Shown: positions 26,367 through 35,196 of the stretch, piece after piece
Layout: the number at the start of each line of letters is the position of its first letter
Numbering within the stretch: position 1 is the stretch's first letter
Assembly: GCA_002721755.1 (NCBI GenBank)
Contig: PBLL01000007.1
Span: 1 to 42,395 of the forward strand
Length of the DNA: 42,395 bases
Reading direction: 5' to 3'
DNA from: Actinomycetota bacterium
Lineage (GTDB): Bacteria; Actinomycetota; Acidimicrobiia; Acidimicrobiales; MedAcidi-G1
The notes under the pieces: model-generated
What the model saw: only the letters and a program-made list of their open reading frames with translations
Told to the model about the DNA's origin: nothing
Database searches by the model: none
Made by a program: the position numbers and the translations under genes

Positions 26367-26801
26367 TTATAACCACTCAACAGAGTCACCCTTTTTTACC
26401 GAGCAATTATTAATTACAGCCCCTGTGATTCCACCTCTCCATTCAGGTTTTAATGCGTCTCTAAGTCCTTCAGAGACTTCATTCATTAGTCTGCAAGGAA
26501 CTGTTTCACCAGTTACTTCAATTTTTAGTTCACCGATTTGAAGGATTTTTCCGATAGTTTTTTCCAAATTCACTCCACTAACTATGAAATTCGCCCTTCT
26601 TTCTTTAGGCTCTACAAATTTGCTGATACTTTCAGTAGCTGCTTCCCAGCTTTCTTTTGAAAGAACAGTTACTTGACGGTTCGTGTGAGGTTCTTTTGCC
26701 GAACCTTTAATTCCCTCACCTGCAATCATTTCTGTTTCTGAAAGAGAAATCATTGGCTCACCATGAGATCTTTTCAACCAAATTTCTAATAATTCGCCCA
26801 T
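26367..26801 (-). CDS. MOSC-domain protein
   Basis: This is a 144-aa stand-alone MOSC domain (molybdenum-cofactor sulfurase C-terminal fold). The invariant cysteine lies in GETVPCRLMNEVSEGLRDAL. An AGEGIKGSAK-like segment near the N-terminus and RRANFIVSGVNLE match the family pattern. MOSC proteins deliver or bind sulfur for molybdenum enzymes, or act in small reductive systems such as YiiM; the specific role here is unknown. It lies 18 bases downstream of the SCP2 gene on the minus strand and is probably cotranscribed with it. Confidence 0.85.
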   Translation of the reverse strand: MGELLEIWLKRSHGEPMISLSETEMIAGEGIKGSAKEPHTNRQVTVLSKESWEAATESISKFVEPKERRANFIVSGVNLEKTIGKILQIGELKIEVTGETVPCRLMNEVSEGLRDALKPEWRGGITGAVINNCSVKKGDSVEWL

Positions 26802-26819
26802 TTCTAGAAGTTACTCGCT

Positions 26820-27218
26820 TTATCGAACATTGATACCAGTTACAGGTCGGATTGTTTCGAAAAGATTATCTAGTTGTTCAAAAACTATTGATTTCTCAAG
26901 AAGTTTTCTTGGGTCACCACCTATATCCATTGTTCCTTCGATGATCGCAGTTAAAGGATTTATCTTTCCTTCAAATAAAGAAACTGCAGTAGATAGGTTG
27001 GTTTCGAACCAAACATCGGGTTCAGAGTCACCTCGAAAAGAAATATCTATGTCACCTTTATTGATTTTTATTTGCCAAGCAATAATTGTTTCACCAATAA
27101 CTCTGTACTCGATAACAAGCTCAATATCATTTGTTGCTTCAGATAAACCTTTATGAGATTGTGCGACAGAATTCAATTTCTCTATCCACTCATCAGAAAG
27201 GTATTTGATTTTTTTCAC
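26820..27218 (-). CDS. SCP2-like sterol/lipid-binding protein
   Basis: The 132-aa protein resembles single-domain SCP2-like proteins. It has alternating strands (IEYRVIGETIIAWQIKINKGDIDISF) and then PDVWFETNLSTAVSLFEGKINPLTAIIEGTMDIGGDPRKLL, the loop and helix typical of the SCP2 sterol-carrier family. SCP2 domains bind acyl-CoA or sterol-like ligands. The divergent operon beyond it contains a DUF7064-like protein, so a lipid or isoprenoid role is plausible but unproven. Confidence 0.75.
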   Translation of the reverse strand: MKKIKYLSDEWIEKLNSVAQSHKGLSEATNDIELVIEYRVIGETIIAWQIKINKGDIDISFRGDSEPDVWFETNLSTAVSLFEGKINPLTAIIEGTMDIGGDPRKLLEKSIVFEQLDNLFETIRPVTGINVR

Positions 27219-27277
27219 AATTTAATCTTACGTCCCTCCGTAACAGATCTTCCTACTCTTCCTAGTACTGTAAAACA

Positions 27278-27625
27278 GTGGAGAAGATTGGAAATGGTCA
27301 AAAAACCTTTGATTACAAACTTGTTCGAGGCATCTGGACACGTCTAGAAGGACCAGAAAACGTTCTAGATTTAATGGACACAGGAATAGAAGGTGTAATT
27401 GCAGTCATTAGAGATGCTGGAGCTACGTTCCTATCACCAATTTTCGATGAGTTATCTGGAGTGATTTGCACAGAGGGTACTATCAGAAGCCATATCGGAA
27501 TAGTAAGTCGAGAATTTCAAATTCCGGGCATCATTGCAGCCGAGCTATTTAATGAGCCTGAAAACGGCACTGAGATAATTCTTGATGGCACAGGACCAGA
27601 CGGTCAAATTTATTTAGCTGATTAA
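27278..27625 (+). CDS. Stand-alone PEP-utiliser phosphohistidine swivel domain
   Basis: This 115-aa protein consists almost entirely of the swivelling domain that carries phosphoryl groups in PEP synthase and PPDK-type enzymes. The histidine is H72 in EGTIRSHIGIVSREFQIPGI. The following glycines and ENGTEIILDGTGPDGQIYL close the barrel as in other members. It has neither an ATP-grasp nor a PEP/pyruvate domain. GTG 27278 is the first start of the frame, and ATG 27294 is out of frame. It ends one base before the next gene, so the two are tightly coupled. The phosphate donor and acceptor are unknown. The domain is shared with the gene at 12834, but the proteins are not otherwise alike. Confidence 0.8.
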   Translation: MEKIGNGQKTFDYKLVRGIWTRLEGPENVLDLMDTGIEGVIAVIRDAGATFLSPIFDELSGVICTEGTIRSHIGIVSREFQIPGIIAAELFNEPENGTEIILDGTGPDGQIYLAD

Positions 27626-27626
27626 C

Positions 27627-28739
27627 ATGAATGCAACCACAGAAGTAAATAACTATTTGAAAGCAATTAATCCAATTTCAGCTCACCTAATGGCTGAAAG
27701 AACTGGCTACTCATCTCAGTTGATACCAGTAACTTCTTACGTAACCGTCTCAGCTATTGAAGCTTTTCTAAGATACCCAGAAGTTATAGGAGTGATAACA
27801 CAATCCATGGAACCTGAAGAGATCGGGACCCTAGCTAGAAGACCTGCTTGCCAAGCTAATTCAGTTTTTCTTTGGGGGGTGGCAAACTTTTGGTTGCTTG
27901 GACGAAACATAATGTCTTTAATCGATCCATCACTAGACGATGTTTCAAGTGCATACAAAGTTTTAGATTTTTGGGGTCGCGTATCGCGTTCATACAGAGG
28001 TGGTGATTTTTTACATTCAGCTGATAATGGAAACAGGATAGATGTTTTGAAACCATCTCAATTGGACTTTTTAATGCAATCTGCTAGTCCGGTCGATGAT
28101 GATAGAAAAGCTTTAATAAGAAATTTGAATGCGACTTTAATCAATTACCTTTTTTTGCTTTATTTCGATACTCGTGTCGGACATGGAGACACTGGACCTT
28201 ACAAACTAGAAGATGGTCGAACAATAATTGTTCGAGACTATTACCGGCTTAGTAAAAGTGATTTCTGGTGGTCAGAAGTTGCTGCTGAATTACCTTATGA
28301 AAATCTGACAGCAATTTTTGTTTTAGATCCAACAGTCGAAGTAACAGTTACTGATTTTGGAACTTCAGTGACAACACCTGAAGACTATTTGAATAATTTA
28401 GAGTCGTTTGCGATTTTTGCAAGCAAAAATGGTCATCTAGAACCAATAGATGATGATCAATTTGAAAATTTTGTTTCGGAAATAAAACAAGTTCAAAAAA
28501 TTCACTATAGAAATATCGTTGCTATGGACAGAGATGAACGCATCAAATGCGGGGCGTATGTTTATTTCACTTTCCTAAGACCTTTTGCTCAAATAGCAGG
28601 AGTTGAAAAAGAAATTGACTGGGAATGCCCGCGTGACATCCCAAAAGACATTTACCCTCTTGTCACAGCTGAAGTCGAGCCACCCCAACAGGATCCCAAT
28701 AGTGATCCATACCCCTACTATGAGGAGATTAACAAATGA
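27627..28739 (+). CDS. Protein of unknown function, 370 aa
   Basis: I do not recognise this protein. It is soluble and mixed alpha/beta, with no signal peptide and no obvious ATPase or metal motif. Notable segments are an acidic and aromatic middle (FDTRVGHGDTGPYKLEDGR, then a run with RDYYRLSKSDFWWSEV) and a proline-rich acidic tail (VEPPQQDPNSDPYPYYEE). It sits between a swivel-domain protein (1-base gap) and a DUF7064-like protein (4-base overlap), so it almost certainly acts with them. The swivel-domain neighbour could make it a phosphoryl-transfer partner, but nothing in its sequence proves this. Confidence 0.75.
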   Translation: MNATTEVNNYLKAINPISAHLMAERTGYSSQLIPVTSYVTVSAIEAFLRYPEVIGVITQSMEPEEIGTLARRPACQANSVFLWGVANFWLLGRNIMSLIDPSLDDVSSAYKVLDFWGRVSRSYRGGDFLHSADNGNRIDVLKPSQLDFLMQSASPVDDDRKALIRNLNATLINYLFLLYFDTRVGHGDTGPYKLEDGRTIIVRDYYRLSKSDFWWSEVAAELPYENLTAIFVLDPTVEVTVTDFGTSVTTPEDYLNNLESFAIFASKNGHLEPIDDDQFENFVSEIKQVQKIHYRNIVAMDRDERIKCGAYVYFTFLRPFAQIAGVEKEIDWECPRDIPKDIYPLVTAEVEPPQQDPNSDPYPYYEEINK

Positions 28740-29668
28740 GTGTTCCTACACCAGCTGATGAAAAACGCCATAAAGAAGGACCAGAAAGACTCTGGAGTGA
28801 ATCATGGTATATGGATTGGTTTGATAATGAAGGAAAAAACGGAGGGTACGTACGGATGGCGGTGTGCCCCAACTTAAATGAATGTTGGTTTTGGTGCTGT
28901 ATAGTCGGTCAAGATCAGAAGCCTATTTTTATTATTGATCATGAAGTCGATATACCTGAACCGCCAGGATTAGAAATCAGATCTTCCGGTTTATGGGCAG
29001 ACTTAGTAGTTGAAAGCCCACTGGAATATTTCAGTGTTGGTGTAGAAGCGTTTGGAATTGTTTTAGACGACCCGATGGAAGCTTACGGGGACATGAGAGG
29101 TGAAAGGATCCCCGTTGGTATTGACTTGGGTTGGGCAACTGATTCTTACTCAGAACAATCTGATGATTCAGAGCTCTGGGCTTTTCATTATGAGGTGACC
29201 ACCAGATACGAAATTCCATGTCGAGTATCAGGTGAAATTCAAATCGGTGAAAATAAGTCTCAAGTTGATGGCTGGGGTCAACGAGACCATTCATGGGCAG
29301 AAAGAGACTGGTGGGATAAAGGATGGACCTGGTTTTCAGGACGTTTGAATGATGGATCACGTTTTCATGCAGTTTCTGTCGAAGGTCATCATTTAGGTAT
29401 TGGATATCACTCTTCTCCAGAGGGATTAATTGGAGAAAACAGAGTTGTTTCTGAACCACTAATAGGACATGAAGGAATTCCAACTAGCGGGCATGTAAAA
29501 CTTGGAGACACAATCATTGAATTCGAACCGGTCGCGTGGGCTCCAGTGCTTTTAACAGATCCTGATAATGGTTCTATTTCACGTTTTCCGCGCGGTTTAG
29601 TTTCTATACAAACTGATGATGGCAGAACAGGCCACGCATGGATCGAATTCAATCAACCGCAGAGGTGA
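28736..29668 (+). CDS. DUF7064/AttH-like beta-rich protein
   Basis: This 310-aa protein is rich in Trp, Asp and Gly and beta-strands. It has patterns like SGEIQIGENKSQVDGWGQRDHSWAERDWWDKGWTWFSG, matching the lipocalin-like CrtC/AttH/DUF7064 superfamily common in actinobacterial lipid and steroid gene neighbourhoods. The GQRDHSWG-like motif is a hallmark of that group. Members include hydratases of carotenoid-like substrates (CrtC), but many have no known reaction. It overlaps the preceding unknown gene by 4 bases and ends the three-gene operon. Confidence 0.78.
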   Translation: MSVPTPADEKRHKEGPERLWSESWYMDWFDNEGKNGGYVRMAVCPNLNECWFWCCIVGQDQKPIFIIDHEVDIPEPPGLEIRSSGLWADLVVESPLEYFSVGVEAFGIVLDDPMEAYGDMRGERIPVGIDLGWATDSYSEQSDDSELWAFHYEVTTRYEIPCRVSGEIQIGENKSQVDGWGQRDHSWAERDWWDKGWTWFSGRLNDGSRFHAVSVEGHHLGIGYHSSPEGLIGENRVVSEPLIGHEGIPTSGHVKLGDTIIEFEPVAWAPVLLTDPDNGSISRFPRGLVSIQTDDGRTGHAWIEFNQPQR

Positions 29669-29675
29669 AGTTAAG

Positions 29676-30620
29676 TCATTGATTCTTTCGATGGGGGTTT
29701 TTAGAAATTGAGTCAATTACCAGAACAAGTCCAAAAGCAAAAAAACCTAAAATTAGAGGAATTAGAAGATTATTCGAACTAGGCCAATCGAGAGCTGTCC
29801 CAGAAACTAGTTCATTCCCATCGTCATTAATAACACCTACTCCATTTGGCCAAGGCCAAAGAACTCTAGAAGATCCAAGCATCAAACCGATTAAACAAGA
29901 CAGAACAAAGTCACGATGTTTATCCAACAAGGTTTTTAGAAAAGTGGAAAATAATGCAAGCCCAAGGATTGCACCAATCGAAAGAGCAGAAAGTTCTGCA
30001 AATTCCTGGTCATCAATCGCTCCTAACACAGCAGCATAATTTCCCATAATCAGTAATAAGAATGCACCGGAAACACCCGGGAGTATCCAAGCGCAGATAG
30101 CAATGAACCCTGAAAAAAAGAAAATCCATAAAGACGAGTTTTCAAAAGCAGTTGAGCGAAGACCAAGAAGAGTAAAAAAAATACCTGCAGTAACTAATGA
30201 AACAAAAGCTTTCTGTAGATTCCAAGAATTAAGTAATGAATAAGCAATAACTGTAGAACCTGCAACCAAACCAAAAAAAAGACCCGACATCGGTTCAGGG
30301 TGTTTCTCAAGAAGATCTACCATGATCCCTGAAATAGAAACAATAGTTACGAGCATTCCAAAAATAATCGGAAGCAAAAAAGAAAAATCAACCTTCCGCA
30401 AAGATTGACGAAAACCCAGAAAATCTGCTTTTAAAATTTTTCCCAAACTAAAAGCACAGTTACTTATATTTTCCAGAAGTTTTTCATAGATGCCAAAAAC
30501 CAGAGCTATCGTCCCACCAGAAACCCCAGGGACCACATCTGCTACACCCATACCAATTCCTCTAGAGAAATTAGTCACGATTTTTTTCATCTGAAAAATA
30601 ATCGAAAGAGGTTTATTCAT
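29676..30620 (-). CDS. DUF368 family undecaprenyl-phosphate translocase (PopT-like)
   Basis: This 314-aa polytopic membrane protein begins with the DUF368 signature GIGMGVADVVPGVSGGTIALVFGIYEKLL. It carries a second internal copy of the motif around CAWILPGVSGAFLLLIMGNYA, an inverted-repeat architecture. Members of this family (PopT) have been shown to move undecaprenyl phosphate back across the cytoplasmic membrane for cell-wall polymer synthesis. The start overlaps the end of the thioesterase gene by 8 bases; an alternative start is the Met at residue 11. It converges with the DUF7064 gene. Confidence 0.9.
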   Translation of the reverse strand: MNKPLSIIFQMKKIVTNFSRGIGMGVADVVPGVSGGTIALVFGIYEKLLENISNCAFSLGKILKADFLGFRQSLRKVDFSFLLPIIFGMLVTIVSISGIMVDLLEKHPEPMSGLFFGLVAGSTVIAYSLLNSWNLQKAFVSLVTAGIFFTLLGLRSTAFENSSLWIFFFSGFIAICAWILPGVSGAFLLLIMGNYAAVLGAIDDQEFAELSALSIGAILGLALFSTFLKTLLDKHRDFVLSCLIGLMLGSSRVLWPWPNGVGVINDDGNELVSGTALDWPSSNNLLIPLILGFFAFGLVLVIDSISKNPHRKNQ

Positions 30621-31029
30621 CAGTTTTGATCCCAGACAAAAAAGGAGTGATTGCTTCTATTATCTCTCGTGGAGCACGAATTGGTTTCCCGGAACTATTT
30701 GTAATCGCAATTCTGGCACGTTGAGTAGCAACTACATCTGATTCATCGATGATTTGCTGCCACCACAAAGAAGAAGCTCTTCGGATTTCTAATACCTCAG
30801 TTAGGACTATTAGATGGGCACCTGCTTCTACAGATTTAAGAAAACTGGTCTCTATCTGTGACACAACAAATCTGAAATCATTTTTTTCAATCTCGTGTAG
30901 TGCCACACCAGCTTGCTCAAGCATTTCGATACGACCGGTTTCAAATAGCTGAATATAAGCAGAATGATTTAAATGCCCATAAGGGTCGAGCTCATAAAAA
31001 CGAACTTTTACTTCATGACGATGAGGCAC
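30613..31029 (-). CDS. Acyl-CoA thioesterase, hot-dog fold (YbgC/4HBT-like)
   Basis: This is a 138-aa single hot-dog domain. The active-site aspartate lies in YELDPYGHLNHSAYIQLFETGRIEML (D15, within the first 30 residues), the typical 4-hydroxybenzoyl-CoA thioesterase motif DxxGHxNNxxY. It probably hydrolyses short-chain or aromatic acyl-CoA esters; the substrate is not defined. It is cotranscribed with the DUF368 gene downstream (8-base overlap). Confidence 0.88.
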   Translation of the reverse strand: MPHRHEVKVRFYELDPYGHLNHSAYIQLFETGRIEMLEQAGVALHEIEKNDFRFVVSQIETSFLKSVEAGAHLIVLTEVLEIRRASSLWWQQIIDESDVVATQRARIAITNSSGKPIRAPREIIEAITPFLSGIKTDE

Positions 31030-31102
31030 AGCATTGACGTTAGTCGGACATATAGCTTTTGTGGCGACGCCCTCAACAACAATGAGAAATTATCACAATT
31101 GC

Positions 31103-31330
31103 TTAATTAAAAGGGTTGCTATTTTCAGCCCCGTCAGCGGGGGGCATCCTTCCGGCTTTATACCAATAGACCCCGCTTAAAACCAAAAGTCCCGGCCAGA
31201 AAATCACTGAGCATATAAGACCGATCACAAAAAACGGCCAGAACCAAGTTTTTTGATGGTCAGGTCTTTTTCTGATATCCCAAAGAAACTTTATCCAAAG
31301 AGCTACACAGATTAAATAGATAAAAAGCAC
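31103..31330 (-). CDS. Small membrane protein, two helices
   Basis: The product is a 75-aa protein with two hydrophobic segments (about 2-16 and 29-50). They are separated by a basic loop (DIRKRPDHQKTWFW), and a short polar tail with PPADGAENSNPF follows. GTG 31330 has AGGAGG about 12 bases upstream. The function is unknown. It lies between sdhB and the thioesterase gene on the same strand. Confidence 0.65.
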   Translation of the reverse strand: MLFIYLICVALWIKFLWDIRKRPDHQKTWFWPFFVIGLICSVIFWPGLLVLSGVYWYKAGRMPPADGAENSNPFN

Positions 31331-31394
31331 TACTCAGATACCTCCTGCATAAGAATCACATTAATCACGTCACTCGATACTAACTGTTATTTAG

Positions 31395-32165
31395 TTAACG
31401 CTGCCCAGACAGGGCACGGTTTTTGACTTTTGCTTTCATGTAGTCACGATTCATAAATGCAATAAAGTCGAGACTTATTTCTTTAGGGCACGCTTCATGG
31501 CACTCTCCATGATTTGTACATGAACCAAAAAACTCTTCCATAGTTCCAACCATTGATTCTGTTCTTTTCCATCTTTCTGCCTGTCCTTGGGGCAATAATG
31601 CCATGTGTGCAAGTTTTGCAGATGTGAAAAGCTGTGCAGCAGAGTTAGGACAAGCAGCTACGCAGGCACCACATCCAATGCACGCAGCAGCATCAAAAGC
31701 TTGATCAGCAGCTTCTTTTGGAACTGGAGTTAGATTTGCATCAGAAGCGGCACCAGTATTTACAGAAATGTAGCCTCCAGACTCGATGATCTGATCAAAA
31801 GGAGATCTATCAACTACCAGATCACGAATGACTGGGAATGAACCAGCTCTAAACGGTTCAATAACAATTTCATCACCATCAGAAAATTCACGCATGTGCA
31901 ATTGGCAGGTTGTTGTTGCTTTCCTTGGTCCGTGAGCCTGTCCATTTATCATCACACCACAAGTACCGCAAATTCCTTCCCGGCAGTCACTTTCAATAGA
32001 TATAGGTTCGAGTCCTTGATTATTCAACTCTTCATTAAGGAGGTCAATCATTTCTAGAAAAGAAGCCTCAGTTGTGACTTTCTGAGTGTATTTTTCGAAG
32101 ACGCCTTTGGTATCGGGACCTTCTTGTCTCCAGATTTTTAGATTTACTGTGATCATTTCTGACAT
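31395..32165 (-). CDS. sdhB: Succinate dehydrogenase iron-sulfur subunit
   Basis: This is the electron-transfer subunit of complex II, 256 aa. The N-terminal [2Fe-2S] domain has C61, C66, C69 and C87 (CREGICGTCG, TTCQL). The C-terminal part has CIGCGACVAACPNSA and CTNHGECHEACPK, which hold the 4Fe and 3Fe clusters. Length and motif order fit B-type enzymes that pair with one di-haem membrane subunit. It follows sdhA by 7 bases in the operon order C-A-B. Confidence 0.96.
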   Translation of the reverse strand: MSEMITVNLKIWRQEGPDTKGVFEKYTQKVTTEASFLEMIDLLNEELNNQGLEPISIESDCREGICGTCGVMINGQAHGPRKATTTCQLHMREFSDGDEIVIEPFRAGSFPVIRDLVVDRSPFDQIIESGGYISVNTGAASDANLTPVPKEAADQAFDAAACIGCGACVAACPNSAAQLFTSAKLAHMALLPQGQAERWKRTESMVGTMEEFFGSCTNHGECHEACPKEISLDFIAFMNRDYMKAKVKNRALSGQR

Positions 32166-32172
32166 TTTGTTC

Positions 32173-34107
32173 TCACTTATAGCTTCTCTGAGTAAGGGTT
32201 ACATTTTCGAAATCAAGTTCTTCGACATGCCTAGTTTGTAAAACATTCTGTTCGTTCCATTCCCAAGCTGCAACGTGAGCGAAATTCTCATCATCTCTCT
32301 GTGCTTCGCCTTCAGGAGTTTGGTGTTCTTCTCGGAAGTGACCACCACAAGATTCTTCTCGTTTCAAAGCGTCTTGTGCCATCAGTTCTGCTAATTCGAA
32401 GAAATCAGACACTCTCCCAGCTTTCTCCAAAGAGAGATTTAGAGTGTCAGCACTCCCCAAAACCCGAACGTCATTAAAAAATTCTTCTTTCAAAGCAGCG
32501 ATTTCAGAGACAGCCTTTTCAAGTCCCTCTTTATTCCTGCTCATTCCAATGTAATCCCATACGAGTCTTCCAAGTTCTCTGTGGAAATAGTCAACTGAAC
32601 GGGTTCCATTAATTGAAAGCCATCTTGAGGTTTCATCTTCGATGCCTTTTACAGCATTTGTGAAAACCGGATCATCAGTTGAAATTGCCGGCTCACCGAG
32701 TTGATCTGCCAGTCCATCACCAATTGTGTATGGAAGAACAAAATACCCATCAGCCAAGCCCTGCATCAAAGCACTCGCACCCAAACGGTTCGCACCATGA
32801 TCAGAAAAGTTGGCCTCACCTATAGCGTAAAGACCCGGTATGGTAGTCATCAGGTTGTAGTCAACCCATACGCCACCCATCGTGTAGTGAATCGCGGGAT
32901 AGATGCGCATAGGAACTTCATAAGGGTTTTCCCCAGTAATGCTTTCATACATATCAAAAAGATTTCCGTATTTAGCAGAAATAGCAGAATGCCCATCTCT
33001 TTGAATAGCTGCAGAAAAATCTAAGTAAACACCGTTTTTTAAAGGCCCAACACCATGTCCTTGATCAACGACGTTTTTAGCGTTTCGTGATGCAACATCT
33101 CTAGGTACTAAATTTCCGAAAGCCGGATATTTAGTTTCTAAGTAATAGTCTCTTTCGCTTTCCGGAATTTCGTGTGCAGGTCTAGAGTCATCAAAAGCCT
33201 CAGGTACCCAGATTCGGCCATCATTTCGGAGCGATTCAGACATCAAAGTCAACTTTGATTGAAAATCATCACTAGCTGGAATACAAGTCGGATGTATCTG
33301 TGTGTAACAAGGGTTAGCGAAAAAAGCTCCACGCCTATGTGCTCTCCACGCTGCTGTAACATTACTCATCATTGCGTTAGTTGAAAGAAAATAAACATTT
33401 CCATAGCCACCTGTTGCTAAAACAACTGCGTGAGCGGAATGAGCAACAATCTCACCGGAAAGCAAGTCTCGCGTGACAATTCCACAAGCTTTTCCATCTT
33501 TTGTAACTACATCAAGCAATTCTGAGCGTGTGTGTAATTCAACACTGCCAGCAGCTACCTGACGCATCATCGCCGAGTAAGCACCAAGTAAAAGTTGTTG
33601 TCCGGTCTGACCTCTCGCATAAAAAGTTCTGGAAACTTGAGCACCACCAAAAGAACGGTTATCTAAAAGACCTCCGTACTCTCTAGCGAAAGGAACCCCC
33701 TGAGCTGTTGCTTGATCAATGATGTTTGTTGAAACTTCAGCAAGACGATGAACGTTGGCTTCTCTAGATCGGTAGTCGCCACCTTTTATTGTGTCGTAAA
33801 AAAGTCTGTATACAGAATCTCCGTCATTTTTGTAATTCTTGGCTGCATTGATTCCCCCTTGGGCCGCGATGCTGTGAGCTCTGCGTGGACTGTCATGGAA
33901 AGTAAAAGCTTTAACCTTATATCCCAGTTCCCCTAAAGATGCTGCAGCAGACGCACCAGCGAGACCAGTTCCGACAACAATAACGTCGAACTTTCTCTTA
34001 TTGTTAGGATTAACCAATTTCATTGAGAACTTATGGTTTTCCCATTTTTCGTCTAATGAACCGGAAGGTACTCGTGGGTCAAGCACTGGATTATTATTAG
34101 TTCCCAT
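32173..34107 (-). CDS. sdhA: Succinate dehydrogenase flavoprotein subunit
   Basis: This is the catalytic flavoprotein of complex II, 644 aa. It shows the FAD Rossmann motif [19 protein letters not shown], the covalent-FAD histidine region [13 protein letters not shown], the active-site segments [15 protein letters not shown] and [13 protein letters not shown], and the FAD-binding [14 protein letters not shown]. The length fits the B-type group of actinobacteria and Bacillus rather than the shorter E. coli type. The gap to sdhC is 3 bases and to sdhB 7 bases, so the three form one operon. Confidence 0.96.
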   Translation of the reverse strand: MGTNNNPVLDPRVPSGSLDEKWENHKFSMKLVNPNNKRKFDVIVVGTGLAGASAAASLGELGYKVKAFTFHDSPRRAHSIAAQGGINAAKNYKNDGDSVYRLFYDTIKGGDYRSREANVHRLAEVSTNIIDQATAQGVPFAREYGGLLDNRSFGGAQVSRTFYARGQTGQQLLLGAYSAMMRQVAAGSVELHTRSELLDVVTKDGKACGIVTRDLLSGEIVAHSAHAVVLATGGYGNVYFLSTNAMMSNVTAAWRAHRRGAFFANPCYTQIHPTCIPASDDFQSKLTLMSESLRNDGRIWVPEAFDDSRPAHEIPESERDYYLETKYPAFGNLVPRDVASRNAKNVVDQGHGVGPLKNGVYLDFSAAIQRDGHSAISAKYGNLFDMYESITGENPYEVPMRIYPAIHYTMGGVWVDYNLMTTIPGLYAIGEANFSDHGANRLGASALMQGLADGYFVLPYTIGDGLADQLGEPAISTDDPVFTNAVKGIEDETSRWLSINGTRSVDYFHRELGRLVWDYIGMSRNKEGLEKAVSEIAALKEEFFNDVRVLGSADTLNLSLEKAGRVSDFFELAELMAQDALKREESCGGHFREEHQTPEGEAQRDDENFAHVAAWEWNEQNVLQTRHVEELDFENVTLTQRSYK

Positions 34108-34110
34108 GGT

Positions 34111-34962
34111 TTAGTGGTCCTCTAGTTGTTTTGTCAGACACGCCAAAATTTCGTCAGTACCTTCAAGATCATCTACTTGGCATAAACGCTCATCTTCATC
34201 GATCAGATTGGCTTGGGTCATAATCGGAAAACTCAGGTTCCCTAGAAGAATTAAACCTGCGAAACTTGCAGCAAAACCTTTACGCAAATGGTTGTACTTA
34301 GGGTTGTTTATTCCGAGGCTTTGAAACATTGACCAAGCTCCATGAAAGATGTGCCAAGCTAAAGCCATATTCGCAATTACGTAAAAAATGGCTACCGGAA
34401 TTCTAGAAAGTGAAGAATATAGATTGTGATATGGATCGCCTGCGACAAAATCGTCACCTAACCACCACCCCCACGTCAGATCTGCAAGGTGATAAAAGAG
34501 AAACAAAGCAATTATCGGACCAGTCCAACGCATCGTACGACTCGCATAATTAGCAGCTATGTATTCGCGTCCACCTTCATATTTTTTCTCACCACCCTGA
34601 AAAGTGGCATTTAAGCTGGATTTGCGACTCATTTCTTTCAGCGTGATAGCTGAATGGAGATGCAGAGCAAACATTACCATTAGCCCCAATCTCAATAGCC
34701 AAAGAATTAGTGATCTTGGCATTATTCCACTACCTAGATTTCTTAAAGATTCTGCATACTCGTGCATTTTCGCAGGACCTTCATAAACATGAAGATTTCC
34801 GATCATATGAATTAAAACAAAACCTAAAAGCCCTATTCCAGTTACAGCCATTACCCATTTCCTGCCAACTGCTGTTTGATAAAGATTAAAGGGGAAAGGC
34901 CATTCGCGACGTCGTTCTCGAATGGGTCTCACTCGGTATCGTTCGCTAGTTGTTTGAGTCAT
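34111..34962 (-). CDS. sdhC: Succinate dehydrogenase cytochrome b558 subunit (single-subunit anchor)
   Basis: This membrane anchor of complex II (283 aa) has five hydrophobic helices and several histidines that could ligate two haems, including those in LGFVLIHMIGNLHVYEG, MFALHLHSAITL and LAWHIFHGAWSMFQSLG. No separate sdhD gene follows. That arrangement is the B-type architecture, which in Bacillus reduces menaquinone. A clear Shine-Dalgarno (CCGGAGAAACC) precedes the ATG. It is the first gene of sdhCAB. Confidence 0.93.
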   Translation of the reverse strand: MTQTTSERYRVRPIRERRREWPFPFNLYQTAVGRKWVMAVTGIGLLGFVLIHMIGNLHVYEGPAKMHEYAESLRNLGSGIMPRSLILWLLRLGLMVMFALHLHSAITLKEMSRKSSLNATFQGGEKKYEGGREYIAANYASRTMRWTGPIIALFLFYHLADLTWGWWLGDDFVAGDPYHNLYSSLSRIPVAIFYVIANMALAWHIFHGAWSMFQSLGINNPKYNHLRKGFAASFAGLILLGNLSFPIMTQANLIDEDERLCQVDDLEGTDEILACLTKQLEDH

Positions 34963-35019
34963 GGTTTCTCCGGATCAAGCCGGTCTATCTGGGCAAAATG
35001 ACACTACTTTAAACGCTAC

Positions 35020-35053
35020 CTGAGAGTATCTCTCAGTACATGTATCCATGCAA
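35020..35053 (-). promoter_or_regulatory. Putative sdhCAB promoter with overlapping inverted repeat
   Basis: Read toward sdhC, TTGCAT (35048-35053) and GATACT (35025-35030) stand 17 bases apart. The -10 element lies inside a perfect 7-base inverted repeat, CTGAGAG-TAT-CTCTCAG (35020-35036). A palindrome over a -10 element is a common operator layout, but the regulator is unknown and the -35 match is weak. The untranslated leader would be about 56 bases. Confidence 0.4.
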
Positions 35054-35140
35054 AAGGTCACACTATATTTTTTTCTTCCTTAAAAAACAGGCTTAGTAAC
35101 AAAATGTTTTTAACTTACATAGGTAATTGATTGAAAAATT

Positions 35141-35146
35141 TATAAT
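35141..35146 (+). promoter_or_regulatory. Putative -10 element for the AAA ATPase gene
   Basis: TATAAT lies about 50 bases before ATG 35197, in the divergent sdh/AAA intergenic region. No good -35 is at the standard spacing, so confidence is limited. Confidence 0.4.
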
Positions 35147-35196
35147 CACTTTGCTCCGGTATTTAAATGAGGCAAAAGGATCGGTAGGGTGCCGCC

